From Stictocephala bisonia (taxonomy: Eukaryota; Arthropoda; Insecta; Hemiptera; Membracidae): a stretch of DNA of 64,000 bases. Of the stretch, positions 11,793 to 23,551 are shown one piece after another. The first letter of the stretch is position 1, and each line of letters begins with the position of its first letter. The notes under the pieces are model-generated. The model searched no databases. It had not been told where the DNA came from and saw only the letters and a list, made by a program, of their open reading frames with translations. The stretch is from NCBI GenBank assembly GCA_035578905.1, contig JAQJVL010000737.1:92501-156500 (forward strand), read 5' to 3'. The position numbers were made by a program, and so were the translations under genes.

Positions 11793-14700
11793 ATATTTTT
11801 AAATTTATTTTAACTAACATCAAAGTCTTCAGTTAACCATAACGAGTAAACAATGCTAATTCTCTATTCATTTATTTATTAGGAAATTAATAATAATATA
11901 CTATTTTCATTTATGAATGTATGCAATTTTGGCCCTTTTCACAAATATAATGTGTACAGTGATATTAGGTTGGTATGTACGCCACTGTATTGACTAATAT
12001 CCTCTACAAGTCAGCAATACATTATTTTATACATTGGGGCCTCTAGTCCCATTGATACTCATGTTTACAATTAATTATACAGTTTCCTTGACAAGTTAAA
12101 AAAGGGTAGGGAAAACCTGAAAACAAAAAGAATTATTGATTTTATGAATTTTGTTCAGTTGTCGATTTAATATGTCAAATGAACAAAATATTGATAAATT
12201 TGTATTGAACTACTTAAAGGTCACAATACAAGTGTATGAATAAGTCATCAGACCTGTAGCAAGTGTCAACTTTACTAGTCACAGCCTTCATGATACTCTG
12301 AGAAATAATTTGATAAAATTGCCCTGACGTGAGGGACTTATAATAATTTGGAATGAGTCTGCCTAAATCATTTTTAAGTTAGAATATGGTCTTGGAATTT
12401 TCAAACATTTAAAAACAAAACAAATTTAGAGTTTGATTAAAATATTAGTATAACTCGGATTTTTTAAATAAATACATTTTATAGCCACAAATTATGTCTT
12501 TATTTTTGCCTCTTTTCCATTTGTTACTCCTCATTTAAAATTAGACTAATTTTTTCCATTGACAGTGAAACATTTCTGGTAATATTAAAAACAGCTCGTC
12601 ATGTATTGAAGCTCAACTCCAACCAAACATTTCAAAGTAATCATTAGCTAATCTTTTGTTAAGGTTAAGCCACTTTATCTCTAGACTGAACCAAAACATT
12701 TGTTCTTACTAATTATACTAAGATATAGCGAACAACGATTTGGAAATATCACAACTAACTGTGTTTACATGCAATTGTCCAGATAACAAAAATCATTTGG
12801 TGTGAAAATTAAAGTAAATGTATCACAAAACATCCCTATAGCTTCTAAAATACCAAGAATCATGTAAGAACTGTATTGTGAAAGTATATTCATATCAATA
12901 CTATTATCACTCACGTTTGCAGGTGCAAAACAAGTAACTAAGGACCAATCAGTGTAAAGACAAGAGTCAAGCCATTATACTTCAAATTCGTAATTCACTA
13001 CTCAACGTTCTTTAAGACTCTAAGGCTTTAGGACTTTGTACCTGAGGTAGAGAAAGTACAGATTGTAATTATGGCCTTGACTGTTTTCATAAGCGGTTTT
13101 AACCTTGTACTCTACTGGTTGTAATCCTCACTCTATAGGATCCCATCTAGTCCATAGAGGAATGGGTAGAGTAAGGTTAAAGGGGAGATCCGCCTCTTTT
13201 AAAAAGAAAGTATCAATATAAAAAATCCATATACACGATTAATAACTCTTTTACATTTGTTTGACATTTTTTTTTGTGCCTTTGTTTAAAGAATATTTAC
13301 TATGATATTAATGTTTCAATTTGAAAATATTAATCAATTTAAATAGCAAAGATTAGGATAATTTTTAATATGAAGACAAAAATTCATATGCATAAGAGGA
13401 GTTCATTCAATGAATTAATTTTACTTAAACAAGGAAACGATTTAAACACTGATTATAACCTTATTCATTATCGGTAAGTGGGTTGAAGACAGCCTACAAT
13501 CCTAATAAGACGGGAAAATATTTCAAATTTAAATGATACTAGGCATACAGTTATAGTAGTTTAGTTTCCTACCGGTGTCACAGAACTCCGTTGTCATGGA
13601 GATGATCCTCAGCCCTCTCCAATGAGCTACAGTAGAGAAATATGCTACTCAATTATCTTTGTATGATAAAGAATATAAATATTTTTTACTTAACATGCTA
13701 CTTTTTTAAGTTCAATTTATCTGGCTATACATGATTATCGAAATCTTGGTAGCATGCCAAGTGAATCGATTTGATACATTTCAAAATTTTTTCAATGGGC
13801 CATGTGCATCAGATTGTTAAACTGTTAGTTTTAATCAATATTTGAAGGTTAGTTTTACTTTATTTGTCATGAAAGTATGGCCCAATAATAAATTCAAGTG
13901 TGTATCATATTGATGCCCTCGGCCTGTTAAGAAAATTATTCTATGTATCACATTGATACATATGGCAGCGAAAGTGTCTAAAAGTGACAGCTGTATAGTG
14001 ATTTTCGAAAATACAATATAGCATTCTTAAGATTCAAAAATAAGTTTGATAAATTAATTTCTTCACTAAGTTTAAAAAGCAGGTTAATAAAATGGATTAA
14101 AATAATAAGCAGTTTTGAAGCTATAAATTTACAAACTACAAAATACTGCTTTACACAATTCAACTCATCTTAAGTATTGATCTGTTGGACTCGAAAGAAT
14201 TTAGTCTAGTGTTGTAAGAACCAAAACATCAATCAATGGTACTATCCAAGCTTCTATAATTTATACTTAGTACATTGAGAAAAATATTACGTTTTGGAAA
14301 ATACTTTTATCGTTATTTAATACATTGTTTAGAATGAACAATGTCAAGAAAAGTATTACGTTTTAATGTCCAATTGAAACTATTACCACACACTGAATTA
14401 CTAAGAAGCCTTAAAACGGCTTTTTTTACTAACACTTAAATTAACACTTAATTTTTAATAACACTTAAAACGGATATCATGCTGGCACCCACGTAACATT
14501 GTAAACTATTATGTTTGGGTCAAACAGGGTTTAAGTAAATTTAATGAAGAAGAAGCAAATAAAAGTTAATCTCAAAGGATCTGAAGATGTGTTATTAAAC
14601 TTAATACAAGTAGATATGATTATAAATGTGGACGAATAATGTTAGTTATGAAAGCCATGTTAATTAGCCACCCGAGGCTAAAATGACATAATTTAATGAG

Positions 14701-15922
14701 CATGATTTAGTTTTTAAGTATTAAAAACACAAGTATATTACTGCCTGTTTTCAAAAATATTCAAAATGAAAATTGGTAAATAACTCGTACATGTAAAAGT
14801 ACATATTTATATTACACGTCAAGTAACTAAAGTAAATTTCAAACTAATACATCCTGTAAACAATGGTAGTATTTACCAAGAAAGTACGTTTTTAATTTCT
14901 TTTTGAATGAACGTAAATTAAGTTTTTGTTTTATTTCCTGTGGCATCTTATTGAAAACTTGCACTTAAATAGTATGGTTCCCTCTAAAATGCACTGGTAG
15001 TATGTCCAGACACAGATATAAGCTCTCTATGTCGTGTTTGATAACTATGAAAATTTAAATTGTTCACAAAAATATGTGGGTTGCTTTTAACAAAAAAACC
15101 ATAACTCGTACCCCAGCTAGAGTGAGTATTTTAAGTTCATTAAAAATGGGCTTACAGAACTCGAACCTCCTCCTTTTTGCAATTATTCGCAGACACCAGT
15201 TTTACAGAACAAACGCCCCATTAAAACTCACGACACTGCATGGACCCCAGTGTTGTTTCAAAACAAATAAACTTAAATCAAACATATATGAGATTATTAC
15301 TTATATTAATATAAAATAAAACTAATTTTAGTTCCAATCCTTCAGAATCCTTTAGAAAACAATCCTTTAATCTTTATAGAAAACGATTTGTATTCACCTG
15401 ATTAATTGGATTGAAGTGAATGAAAAAGCACAATCGCTTGAACCCTTAGTTTAAATATTCATGATTCACAGTATGGTTCCATGTATACATGCTTAATGCA
15501 TTGTTATAACTCTTTCCTCCCGGTTCAAAATACTTGACTTGGAGATGAAAAGTATTGTGCTTTATAAATACACATTTATTGGATTCTGAATATTTCTTAG
15601 GTATTAATTTTAATGAGTATTTGGGAAATGTCTGTTCCATGAACGTAGTGTATTGTACTTGAGTATGTGTATTTTGATATGTAACACATAAAGTGTATTT
15701 AGCCAATGTTCAATTCCTGCAGTTACAAAGAAAATAATTGTGTTAGACTCAGACTACAAAACCTATATAATGTTCACTTAAAATTAAGTACTACAGCATA
15801 AAATAAAATTAAACTTGAAATTGTTTCATATTTATTGTTTTTCATATAAATCCAAGCAAATCACAAACTAAATTTAAGAAATTTGATCTTTACCAAAAAT
15901 TCCACATCAGAGAGAGTAAAAT

Positions 15923-15962
<40 letters not shown>

Positions 15963-17687
15963 ACGTTGACAGTTTAAGAGTGAAAAATGTATAGAATGAA
16001 TTATATGATATACGAGGATAAATATCTTGGTAGTTTGGACCTGTTTCTATAAAAACTTGAAATCTTTAAAATACCAACTTAGTCAACAGTAGATGACTAA
16101 TAAAAAAGGTAGTATAGTTAGAATGTTTCTTTTAGATAGTTTTTGTTTGTTTAATTTTGAATATATTAGTGAATATTAGATATATTTCCTGTGGAATATA
16201 CAGTAAGAATTACAATAATATAAACTGGATCCAAACATGATTATAATGACCAGTCAAATCATAAATATTTAGAGTTTCCAAAGCTACATATATTTTGTGA
16301 GGTAAAAATTAATGTTGATTCTAAAGTAAAAAATGAATTAGAGTGGTAAATTAACAATACACTTATTACTTAATATAGCAAAAATAAATCCTGTGGTTGG
16401 TTCCTACAAAGGTTAACAAAGAATATTCACCATGATTAGATACCAAAGAAACATAATCGGTGTTCGATAGTATACATGGTATGTGGCTTTCACTACTCAC
16501 ACTCTGCCCTATTACCCACTCTGTAACATCACAAGTATTTGATCCTCCCACCTCAGTACACCACAAGTTAAACTGTCAAGTAATTTATGATTTACTTAAT
16601 ATTATCTTTTTTTTAAACTATGATTATTTAGTTAAGAAATATCTTCATAAAGTGGATGAAGTTAAATGAGGAATTATTTTTAATTATCTTTATGATAAAT
16701 AAATTGTTCTCATTTGTTAATGTCTGTTTCTTCCCTTTTAAGATGGGTTTATTTAGAAATCTATCTTCACTATGAACTAGTACATAGTGTTTTCGTTTAA
16801 ACAAAAGAATGTTTTAATTCTGTTCTAAATGACATAAGAAAGTTAGTGAAAATTAATGATTTTTCTTACATAAACATAAAGGAGACATTTTAAAATGCTG
16901 CTGCAACAATTGTTTAGTGATCATCAACATGTCCTTCATCAGTCACGTGACACTAACGAGACCTCAACAACGAGACAATGGATGATGTTTTGACGTACGT
17001 CCCCAGATATCGGTTTACACTGAGCATTACAAAGCTCATTTCCACTGTTAACCATTGCCTCAAACACAGAAGGACGAAAACCCCAAGTTCATATCACGTG
17101 ATAGAAGTAATCTACACCTTGCGTTGATTTTTTTTCAGTTAATTAATTCTACGATTCATATCTTAATTATTTTCTTATAAATTGTCCTTTTCGCTAATTT
17201 TCTTCCTAAATAAATCCTTTCCTATGTTTCAACAAAGAATTTACAATTTCCGTTTTTTTAACTCAACCACTGATCTCTGTTGCCTTATAAGTTTACATTA
17301 CTGACTCGACTGACTTAAATTTAATGTTAAATTACCTTAAATATTAAGTGCAAGTTACATATATTGTGCAATTTCCCATAATTGACTTTTGCTACAATAA
17401 CATCCAAATTTGATTGAATTCTTTCAGCTTTATGAGGCAACTGGTAAGTAAGTTTTACCATTGATTTTATAAACAAATAGATTTCCCATCCAATGTTAAA
17501 TGTTGAGTCTCAAAATACCAGCTGTTTTTTGGTCCATTGTGGAGCGCTAGTGTAGTCCCTTGTAAATTGAATGCAGTTTAAACCGCTGTGGTTGCGGGCC
17601 ACACAAACTAAAGAAATTACTGCCACAAATATTCCTATTAGATAGTTTATCTATTGTAGGTTTAGATAATCAATGGTTTTACATCAA
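11793..17687. other. Long gene-free AT-rich stretch
   Basis: Nearly 6 kb with no coding region I can defend; the few frames of 60-86 codons are AT-rich and resemble nothing known to me. It contains a ~44-bp dispersed segment at 13574-13617 (see 53588) and a pure T run of about 32 bases at 15924-15955. Short local repeats such as AACACTTAA near 14428-14470 are the only other structure. Confidence 0.55.
13574..13617 (+). repeat. Dispersed ~44-bp segment, copy 1
   Basis: GTGTCACAGAACTCCGTTG followed by TCATGGAGATGATCCTCAGC matches 53590-53634 (GTGTCACAGAACTCAGTTG, CCATGGAAACGGGATCCTCA) with few changes. This is probably a fragment of an older repeat family. Confidence 0.5.
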
Positions 17688-17936
17688 CTGGTTGGTAGCA
17701 TAGTTGGTCAAGTCAAGACATAAGCTTCAGCGTTTCAGTTCGATCTCAATCAGAACCATAGCGAATTTTACTATAACCACCGGCTGTTCATTTGTTAATG
17801 TGATATTAATTAATGGCATTTTCTAAAGTCTTCTCTGTAAAATTGACTACATTCACTCATCCACATTAATCATGCTTATTCTACATCCACATTCGCCCTT
17901 GATGATCTTCGTCCTAAAAATAAATAAATGAGTGCG
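17688..17936 (+). mobile_element. SINE family A, copy with tRNA-like head
   Basis: The head carries an A-box-like TTGGTAGCATAGTTGGTCAA and a B-box TTTCAGTTCGATCTCAATC, followed by ACCACCGGCTGTTCATTTG, ATTAATTAATGGCA and the shared tail ACTACATTCACTCATCCACA. It ends in an AATAAATAAATGAG repeat, the simple-repeat 3' end usual for SINEs. It lies only about 60 bases from a second copy in the same orientation. Confidence 0.75.
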
Positions 17937-17995
17937 CATAGGTATAAGTTATTTAATGCACACATCATAATTTTGGTATTAGATTTTAAGTAATT

Positions 17996-18272
17996 AGTCG
18001 GTAGCGTAGTTGGTTCAATCCCAGCTTCACGTGCTAAAGGTTCTCAGTTCGATCCCAATCAGAGTCAATACATTTTGAGAAGGATCAGCTGATAACCACC
18101 GGCTGTTCATTTATCATTGGGCTATTAATTAATGGCACTTTCTAAGGAATAGTCGGCCTTAGTCTGTAACAATGACTACATTCACTCATCTACACTCATC
18201 ACACTCATTTGAAATCCATATTCACCCAAATCTTGACGATCGGCGTCTTATGAATAGATAAATAAGTACAAG
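17996..18272 (+). mobile_element. SINE family A, best-preserved copy
   Basis: The A-box is GGTAGCGTAGTTGGTTCAA and the B-box is GGTTCTCAGTTCGATCCC, so the polymerase III promoter is still readable. The body continues GGATCAGCTGATAACCACCG, GGGCTATTAATTAATGGCAC, CTAAGGAATAGTCGGCC and the tail ACTCATCACACTCATTTG to CTTGACGATCGGCGTCTTA, then a short AATAGATAAATAAG repeat. I used it as the local reference for the copies at 4813, 11698, 17688, 40690 and 62096. Confidence 0.8.
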
Positions 18273-18721
18273 TAGACTTTCCAACTATACTTACCTGGAA
18301 CTAAATTAATTATTTAACTTTAAATTAGTGTTTATGCTCCTTTTTTACGAAGTATTCAGAAACATGACTATTCAGGGAAGATGTCAAAACGTATCACCAT
18401 ACGTCACAGACTGAAGCATGTATTGCTGCTTTATGTACAGGGCTGTTGTCACTTACTAAGTTACTTGTGTTAAACTTCAGCCGTTGGGTAATGCTTCTCC
18501 AAGATAAATAAGTGAATTATACTTAAGTTCTAAATGCAAACTAATCTATTTACTGTAAAAGTAATCAAGTTGATTGAATTTCCTTTGATGACCCTTTGAG
18601 GCAAACCTCTTTAAGTTACCAATCCCTTCAATTCGATTACTAAACAGAATTATTTTTTATTGTTACCTTATATAAGTTAACAGTCCTGTGGTTGAGCGCG
18701 AAGAACGGACGAAAATGTTTT

Positions 18722-19078
18722 ATTTATTTTTTATTTTTTTACTTTTAAAACGCTTTTGAAGAGCATCCTCACCATTTATTTCTAAGCTCTTTTCGTACTT
18801 ATTATCCTGATGTCATATATTAACTTTCAATTTGACATTAAAAGTGTGGCAGTATTTACACGATCTTATCACAAGACTCAAGTTTGAGACACATAACACA
18901 TTTTTTTTTTTTTTTTTTTACTTTTAAAACGCTTTTGAATAGCATCCTCACCATTTATTTCAAAGCTCTTTTCGTACTTATTATCCTGATGTCATATATT
19001 AACTTTCAATTTGACATTAAAAGTGTGGCAGTATTTACACGATTTTATCACAAGACTCAAATTTGAGACATATAACAC
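18722..19078 (+). repeat. Two-copy tandem duplication, 179-bp unit
   Basis: ACTTTTAAAACGCTTTTGAA begins at 18741 and again at 18920, 179 bases apart. The two units are nearly identical through GTGTGGCAGTATTTACACGA and the following TTATCACAAGACTCAA. A T-rich run precedes each, and the second run has become pure T. The few differences suggest a recent duplication. The short frame through the second unit is not conserved as a protein. Confidence 0.95.
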
Positions 19079-19304
19079 TTGTCTTGAACTTTGAAGCCCA
19101 ACTCAGTATTATAAAATAGATAAACAGTTCACATTAATAGCTATTATCATATTAATAGCTAGTTTTATATTACAGTTTTAGACATCAAGAATACTAAATT
19201 TACCTCCAAAAATTAATAAAGTTAAAATATAAATAATATAATAAAGAGGTCTTGAGTTTAATAGTACTTTCATAAATATCTGAGAATATTTTGTAGACCA
19301 TATT
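19079..19304. other. Gene-free AT-rich spacer
   Basis: No defensible feature. Confidence 0.5.
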
Positions 19305-19422
19305 GCAGGACACTCAATCTCAAAGGAGAAGGAATATTGTTCCCTTTTATGTTTTCAACAAAGGATTTGACGACAAGTGTCCTCTGTTTCCTGTGTCTGA
19401 AATATTGACGAAGCACTTTGGC
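19305..19422 (-). repeat. Dispersed ~115-bp segment, copy 1 (pair with 63496)
   Basis: CAAAGGATTTGACGACAAGT and GAAATATTGACGAAGCACTT occur here and again at 63567-63630 in the same orientation, with alignable sequence between and before them. Read on the minus strand both encode KCFVNIS followed by related residues, but this copy soon hits a stop. It may be a decayed fragment of a coding repeat; I do not recognise the protein. Confidence 0.6.
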
Positions 19423-20644
19423 CTTTAACGCTCAATAACACTGCTATTGTAACTGACCTTGGTGAAAATTATACTTTTTAGCTCTTTTTTATACATTTTT
19501 ATGTACTTCAATTATGCTTCTAAGTTATACATATTCATTTTTTCAACTACAATCCTTTCACCACTATATAAATATCTAAATAAATTATGTAGGAATACAT
19601 ATTATAAAATTAAGGGGACGAGTTCTTTATTCCGACTTCTTATTACAGAGATTATATAGAAAACAAGATAAACAAATTCATTTATTTACATTGCATATTA
19701 TAATGTTTGTAATAATTTTGTGCATTTTGCGATTTCTAATTTTCTCCACTTTCTATAACGACAAAACTAATTGAGTTCCATAAACATATTTTCTTGATAG
19801 AAATGTTGCAGTTTTTAGCCAAATTAAGGGATACTGAAGGGGCTTATTCGTGATTCTTTTTTTGCCAGTGGACGGGTGGCAGACTCGATTGGTCTGACAG
19901 CTCCAGAATATATTTTAGAAGATATGTGACCATATATCTAGATTTATTGGCATCGCTAATAAATATACTTAACTATTTGTAATCGTTTTTTCCTTCACGT
20001 TTCAGTATTATTAAGAGGGAGGGAGAACAAGCTGGCCTTACAAGCTAATTGGTAAAATCGCTGTTTGCATTTATCTGTATTTATTTTTATAATCTTAAAA
20101 TAAATTATGTGAACTTAAAAAACTTTTAATCAGACTAGTTAATGAACCAGAGTATAAAGATGTTTAGGACCCCAAATAAAAAAATTGTTCGCAATAACGG
20201 AATAAAATGTAAACTGAATAGGCTATAACCTGTAATGTAAAAAAAACTAAAGTAATTAAAATAATATATAAATCTAAATTAAAAATAAAGACGTTAGAAA
20301 AAAGGTATATTAAAAGGGTAAAAAAAATACTTTAAAATATATCATTTTAGTACATTTATTTTGTAATAAACAAAAACTGTTATCGAAATATAGTTTCTAT
20401 ATTACCTATCTTACTACTACAGGTAACTAATAAAAGTTACTAATATGTAACTATCTATTTACCCGTGCCTTCCTACGGGATTAACACGAAAACAGTAAAT
20501 TTTTAGTTTATTTTAATTTTTTTAATTTCAATAAGCATCACTTAGCCGATTTCAAAAGAGTTCAATTTATTTGTTTTTATCTAACAGCTGATGGTGTCAA
20601 ATTAATTCATTATTATTCATTCATTCATTCATTATTCATCTCTA
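19423..20644. other. Gene-free AT-rich stretch
   Basis: No coding signal. Sequence is dominated by A and T, with TTCATTCATTCATTCATTATTC near 20620 at the end of a SINE tail. Confidence 0.55.
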
Positions 20645-21060
20645 AAACTCCGATTGTAGAGATATGGGCGAATATGAGGCGTGAATGAGTGTATATGTAC
20701 GAGTGTAGTCATTGTTACTATCTGAGTTCGACTTAGCTCAGAAAGTATTATTTGCCCAATAGCCAAGGCAACGATTTGACCAACAGTTTTACGGGGAATC
20801 CGAACCACGTAGTGTTGGTCTGATTTTCAGCAAACTGACAAGTTTGACACTTAGTTCTCTTCCCCACACAACATCCGAACATTGACAACCATTCAACATG
20901 GACACTCCAGACTCTAGTAGTGTCTATATTGATGACAACCATTGAACGGACGCCGTATTAGTATTAAGAGAACCGAGCATGGAACTTATCGACTACAATC
21001 TCCCAAACACTTTGTTCCCAAGTAGCTGAGTTACAGCACTGCGCCACCAGTGCCGACGAG
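20645..21060 (-). mobile_element. SINE family C (~410 bp), minus strand
   Basis: Read on the minus strand, the 5' end is tRNA-like (GGTGGCGCAGTGCTGTAACT serves as an A-box). A body with ATGCTCGGTTCTCTTA, TTGTCATC, ACTACTAGAGTCTGG and TTCGGATGTTGTG follows, and then a 3' tail that matches the family A tail (AACAATGACTACACTCGTAC to CCATATCTCTACAATCGG). Related copies are at 23070-23420 and 26940-27315. The frame inside it (20748-20942) is not a gene. Confidence 0.7.
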
Positions 21061-21072
21061 TTTTCAATATAG

Positions 21073-21107
21073 TTACGTTTTCAATAAAGTAACTATTGAA
21101 AACGTAA
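21073..21107. repeat. Perfect 14-bp stem hairpin
   Basis: TTACGTTTTCAATA at 21073-21086 and TATTGAAAACGTAA at 21094-21107 are exact reverse complements around a 7-base loop. There is no T run after it, so it is not an obvious terminator. It directly adjoins the 5' end of the SINE. Confidence 0.85.
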
Positions 21108-21729
21108 AGACCGCTGGAGCAGAGAGCCCTTGAGTTTGAAGAGAGTGAAACCATGCCAGAAACCTTCCCAGGAGTGAACTCTACAACTTCCTAAAGTTCC
21201 ATTGCGATCAGATGAGTGTTTTAGTTACAAACATAAAGGACAAACATTCCTACATTCATTTTTATATATAGAAATAATATGTTTACCTAGATTCATAAGT
21301 TTAATTGTTGTTTGTACAAGAGGCAAGAAGAGTTTGTAAGACGAAACTTGCCACATTAAAGTCAATATATATGTCTTAAACGGCCATTACCTAGTAAAAC
21401 ATTCGTTGTTAGGTGCTCTGCTAACTTTTATCTTAAAAACTACCCTTGTTCCCAACAGACCCATATATTACACTTTATCTTGGAAGAACTTTCCCAATTG
21501 ACAACATTAATTATCTCAGCAGTATCGTTTTTCTTTTACTATAATCTCCAAATCCATTTAGATATTTCTCTCTAGTTAGGTAATGTAATAATTATGTACT
21601 GTTTTTCTTTCACTTTTTATTCATCCACTGATAAAATCAGCTGATCTAGCAATAATTAAAAAATATATTATTTAATAAATTAATTATAGGTTTGTCTGTA
21701 TTATAGTTTCTACTTTAAGGTTTTTACTA
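21108..21729. other. Gene-free stretch
   Basis: No defensible gene. AT content rises toward the TA that borders the next element. Confidence 0.5.
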
Positions 21730-22665
21730 GGGTTGACCGGGGTAATTGTGAATGGTTGTTGCTAAGTTAACTTAAAAACACTATTTTAATAAAAAATTTG
21801 TTATTTATTGAAACCAATAAATAAAATATGTGAAGAAGTTTCTACATATTTAATTTATTAAGTCCTAAATCTTTAGGTAATTCTAATTGATAGTAAGAAA
21901 AATATTGAGCATTCACAATTACCCCAGTTCGGTATTCATATTTAATTTATTGCTGGGGTAAATGTGGATGGGTCCAGAAAACCTATTTACAGTAATTTCC
22001 GATTTAATCTTGGAAATTGAGATTAAAAGCCATTAAAAACTGTTCACAAAAACCCCTCAATGTAATGTTCAATGAATTTTTCATTCCATTTCCCTCCCAG
22101 CCAATAGTGGCTGTCAGATTTTTGAAAAATTCCAAAAAACAACATTAGTGGCAAAGTTAAAATTAAAACTAAAACATTACTCCTATAAAATTATAATTAC
22201 ATAGAAATATGGAATGTACTGATAATAAAGTAGAAAAAAGTCTTCATCACTAGATTTTTTTATATGGCATTCACAATCACCCCAAGTTTTATAAATACTG
22301 GGGTAATTGTGAATCAGGTATTATTAATAAAAAAAAAAAAAAAAAGGTTTTGGAAACTTTAATTATTTTTAAAATAGTCTCCTGAATGTATTTAACAAAA
22401 TGATGACTATTTTAAATTAAACTTTACAGAACAAAATATAATAAAACGTTGTTTTCAAACCTACATGACGTAACAAAATTTAATGGTTTTTTTTCAATAC
22501 TTATAAAGTTCTCAAAAGTTGTTAATATTTTAACCGAATGCAGAAAAAGATTCAAAGTAAGATAATTAAACTGTTTTTTTTTTTTTTCATTTTATTAAAG
22601 GTTTTAAAAGTAATAAGGCTTGTTCACAATTACCCCAATTAACAATTACCCCCCAGTCCACCGGG
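21730..22665. mobile_element. Candidate TA-flanked non-autonomous DNA element
   Basis: The box GGGGTAATTGTGAAT or a close variant occurs at 21739, 21955 and 22300 on the plus strand, and its reverse at 21911, 22269, 22623 and 22641. The outer ends (GGGTTGACCGGGG at left; reverse of CCCGGTGGACTGGGG at right) form imperfect terminal repeats and each is bordered by TA (21728-21729, 22666-22667). TA target duplications point to the Tc1/mariner/pogo superfamily, but no transposase frame is present. The boxes fall into three back-to-back plus/minus pairs, suggesting three small units joined or nested. Confidence 0.5.
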
Positions 22666-22677
22666 TATGGGTAAAAT

Positions 22678-22833
22678 ATTAACCCATAGCTTTACAAACA
22701 GCGTTCTAATTATAAATAACAATGAATATCTGAACGTTTGTAAGTACATTTATTGTATTTAAGTTTATTTAGTTTTTTAATTAAAAAAATAGTTCTTACA
22801 AATAAAAAAGTGTTATTAATACAAATCCTAACT
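22678..22833 (+). repeat. 155-bp direct repeat, left copy
   Basis: From AACCCATAGCTTTACAAACA to GTGTTATTAATACAAAT this matches 23392-23551 almost base for base. Its first ~25 bases correspond to the SINE 3' tail; the rest is flanking sequence. The repeat therefore duplicates a junction, not just an element. Confidence 0.85.
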
Positions 22834-23069
22834 TTTTCTTTATACTTAATTACTTCAGAATCGAATGTATTTATGTAATTAGTATTTACTGATGGCAGTA
22901 GAGTAAAGACCTAATGACAACGTCTGGTTCATTAAAGTGGTCTTGGGAGTTGCCTTTGATGTCAGTTCTCTACGCTATACTTGAGGTTATTTCCTTAGTT
23001 ACAGAAATGAAAGCTGAAGGCACTCATTGCCTTTGTCTCATCAAGCAGAAGCGTGTACTTTGTTTGCAT
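22834..23069. other. Spacer between direct repeat and SINE
   Basis: No gene. The short frame at 22914-23096 overlaps the SINE and has no family resemblance. Confidence 0.5.
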
Positions 23070-23420
23070 GTGTATGCTCGGTTCTCTTATATGTAACACG
23101 GCGTCCGCTTTAGTTGTCATCGAAGTGGACACTACTAGTGCAGTGGTGTCTAGGGTGGTAGTCAGGGCCCGGATGTTGTATAGGAAAGATAACTGAGTAT
23201 CCCAGCTATTATTTAGCTCGAAATTAGACCAATTTTACGTAATTCGGATCCCACGGAAAGCTTTACGTCCCTTAGTTTCCCTAACTATTGGGCTGTTAAT
23301 GAATGGCTCTTCCTAAGGAACAGCCTACCTTATTTACAAACAATGACTGCACTCGTTTATCTACACTCATCACACTCATTTGCCCCTCATATTAACCCAT
23401 ATCTTTACAAACAGCGTTCT
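23070..23420 (+). mobile_element. SINE family C, plus-strand copy, head truncated
   Basis: Begins near ATGCTCGGTTCTCTTATAT and continues ACGGCGTCCG, GGACACTACTAG, CCGGATGTTGTATAGG and GGGCTGTTAATGAATGGC, ending in the common tail AACAATGACTGCACTCG to CATATCTTTACAAACAGCG. It aligns with the reverse complement of 20645-21060 from the middle onward; the tRNA-like head is not visible. Confidence 0.65.
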
Positions 23421-23551
23421 AATTATAAATAACAATGAATATCTGAACGTTCTGAACGTGCATTTATTGTATTTAAGTGTATTTAGTTTTTTTAATTAAA
23501 AAATTGTTTTTACAAGTAAAAAAGTGTTATTAATACAAATTCTAATAAACA
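23392..23551 (+). repeat. 155-bp direct repeat, right copy
   Basis: Matches 22678-22833 with small differences: AACGTTTGTAAGTAC at left corresponds to AACGTTCTGAACGTGC here. The offset is about 713 bases. Similarity ends abruptly after TAATACAAATTC. Confidence 0.85.

Noticed and set aside
20748..20942. 64-codon frame resembling a Cys-rich peptide
   Set aside because: Entirely inside SINE family C and not open in the other copies.
21073..21107. Rho-independent-type terminator
   Set aside because: Perfect stem but no T run, and the context is not bacterial.
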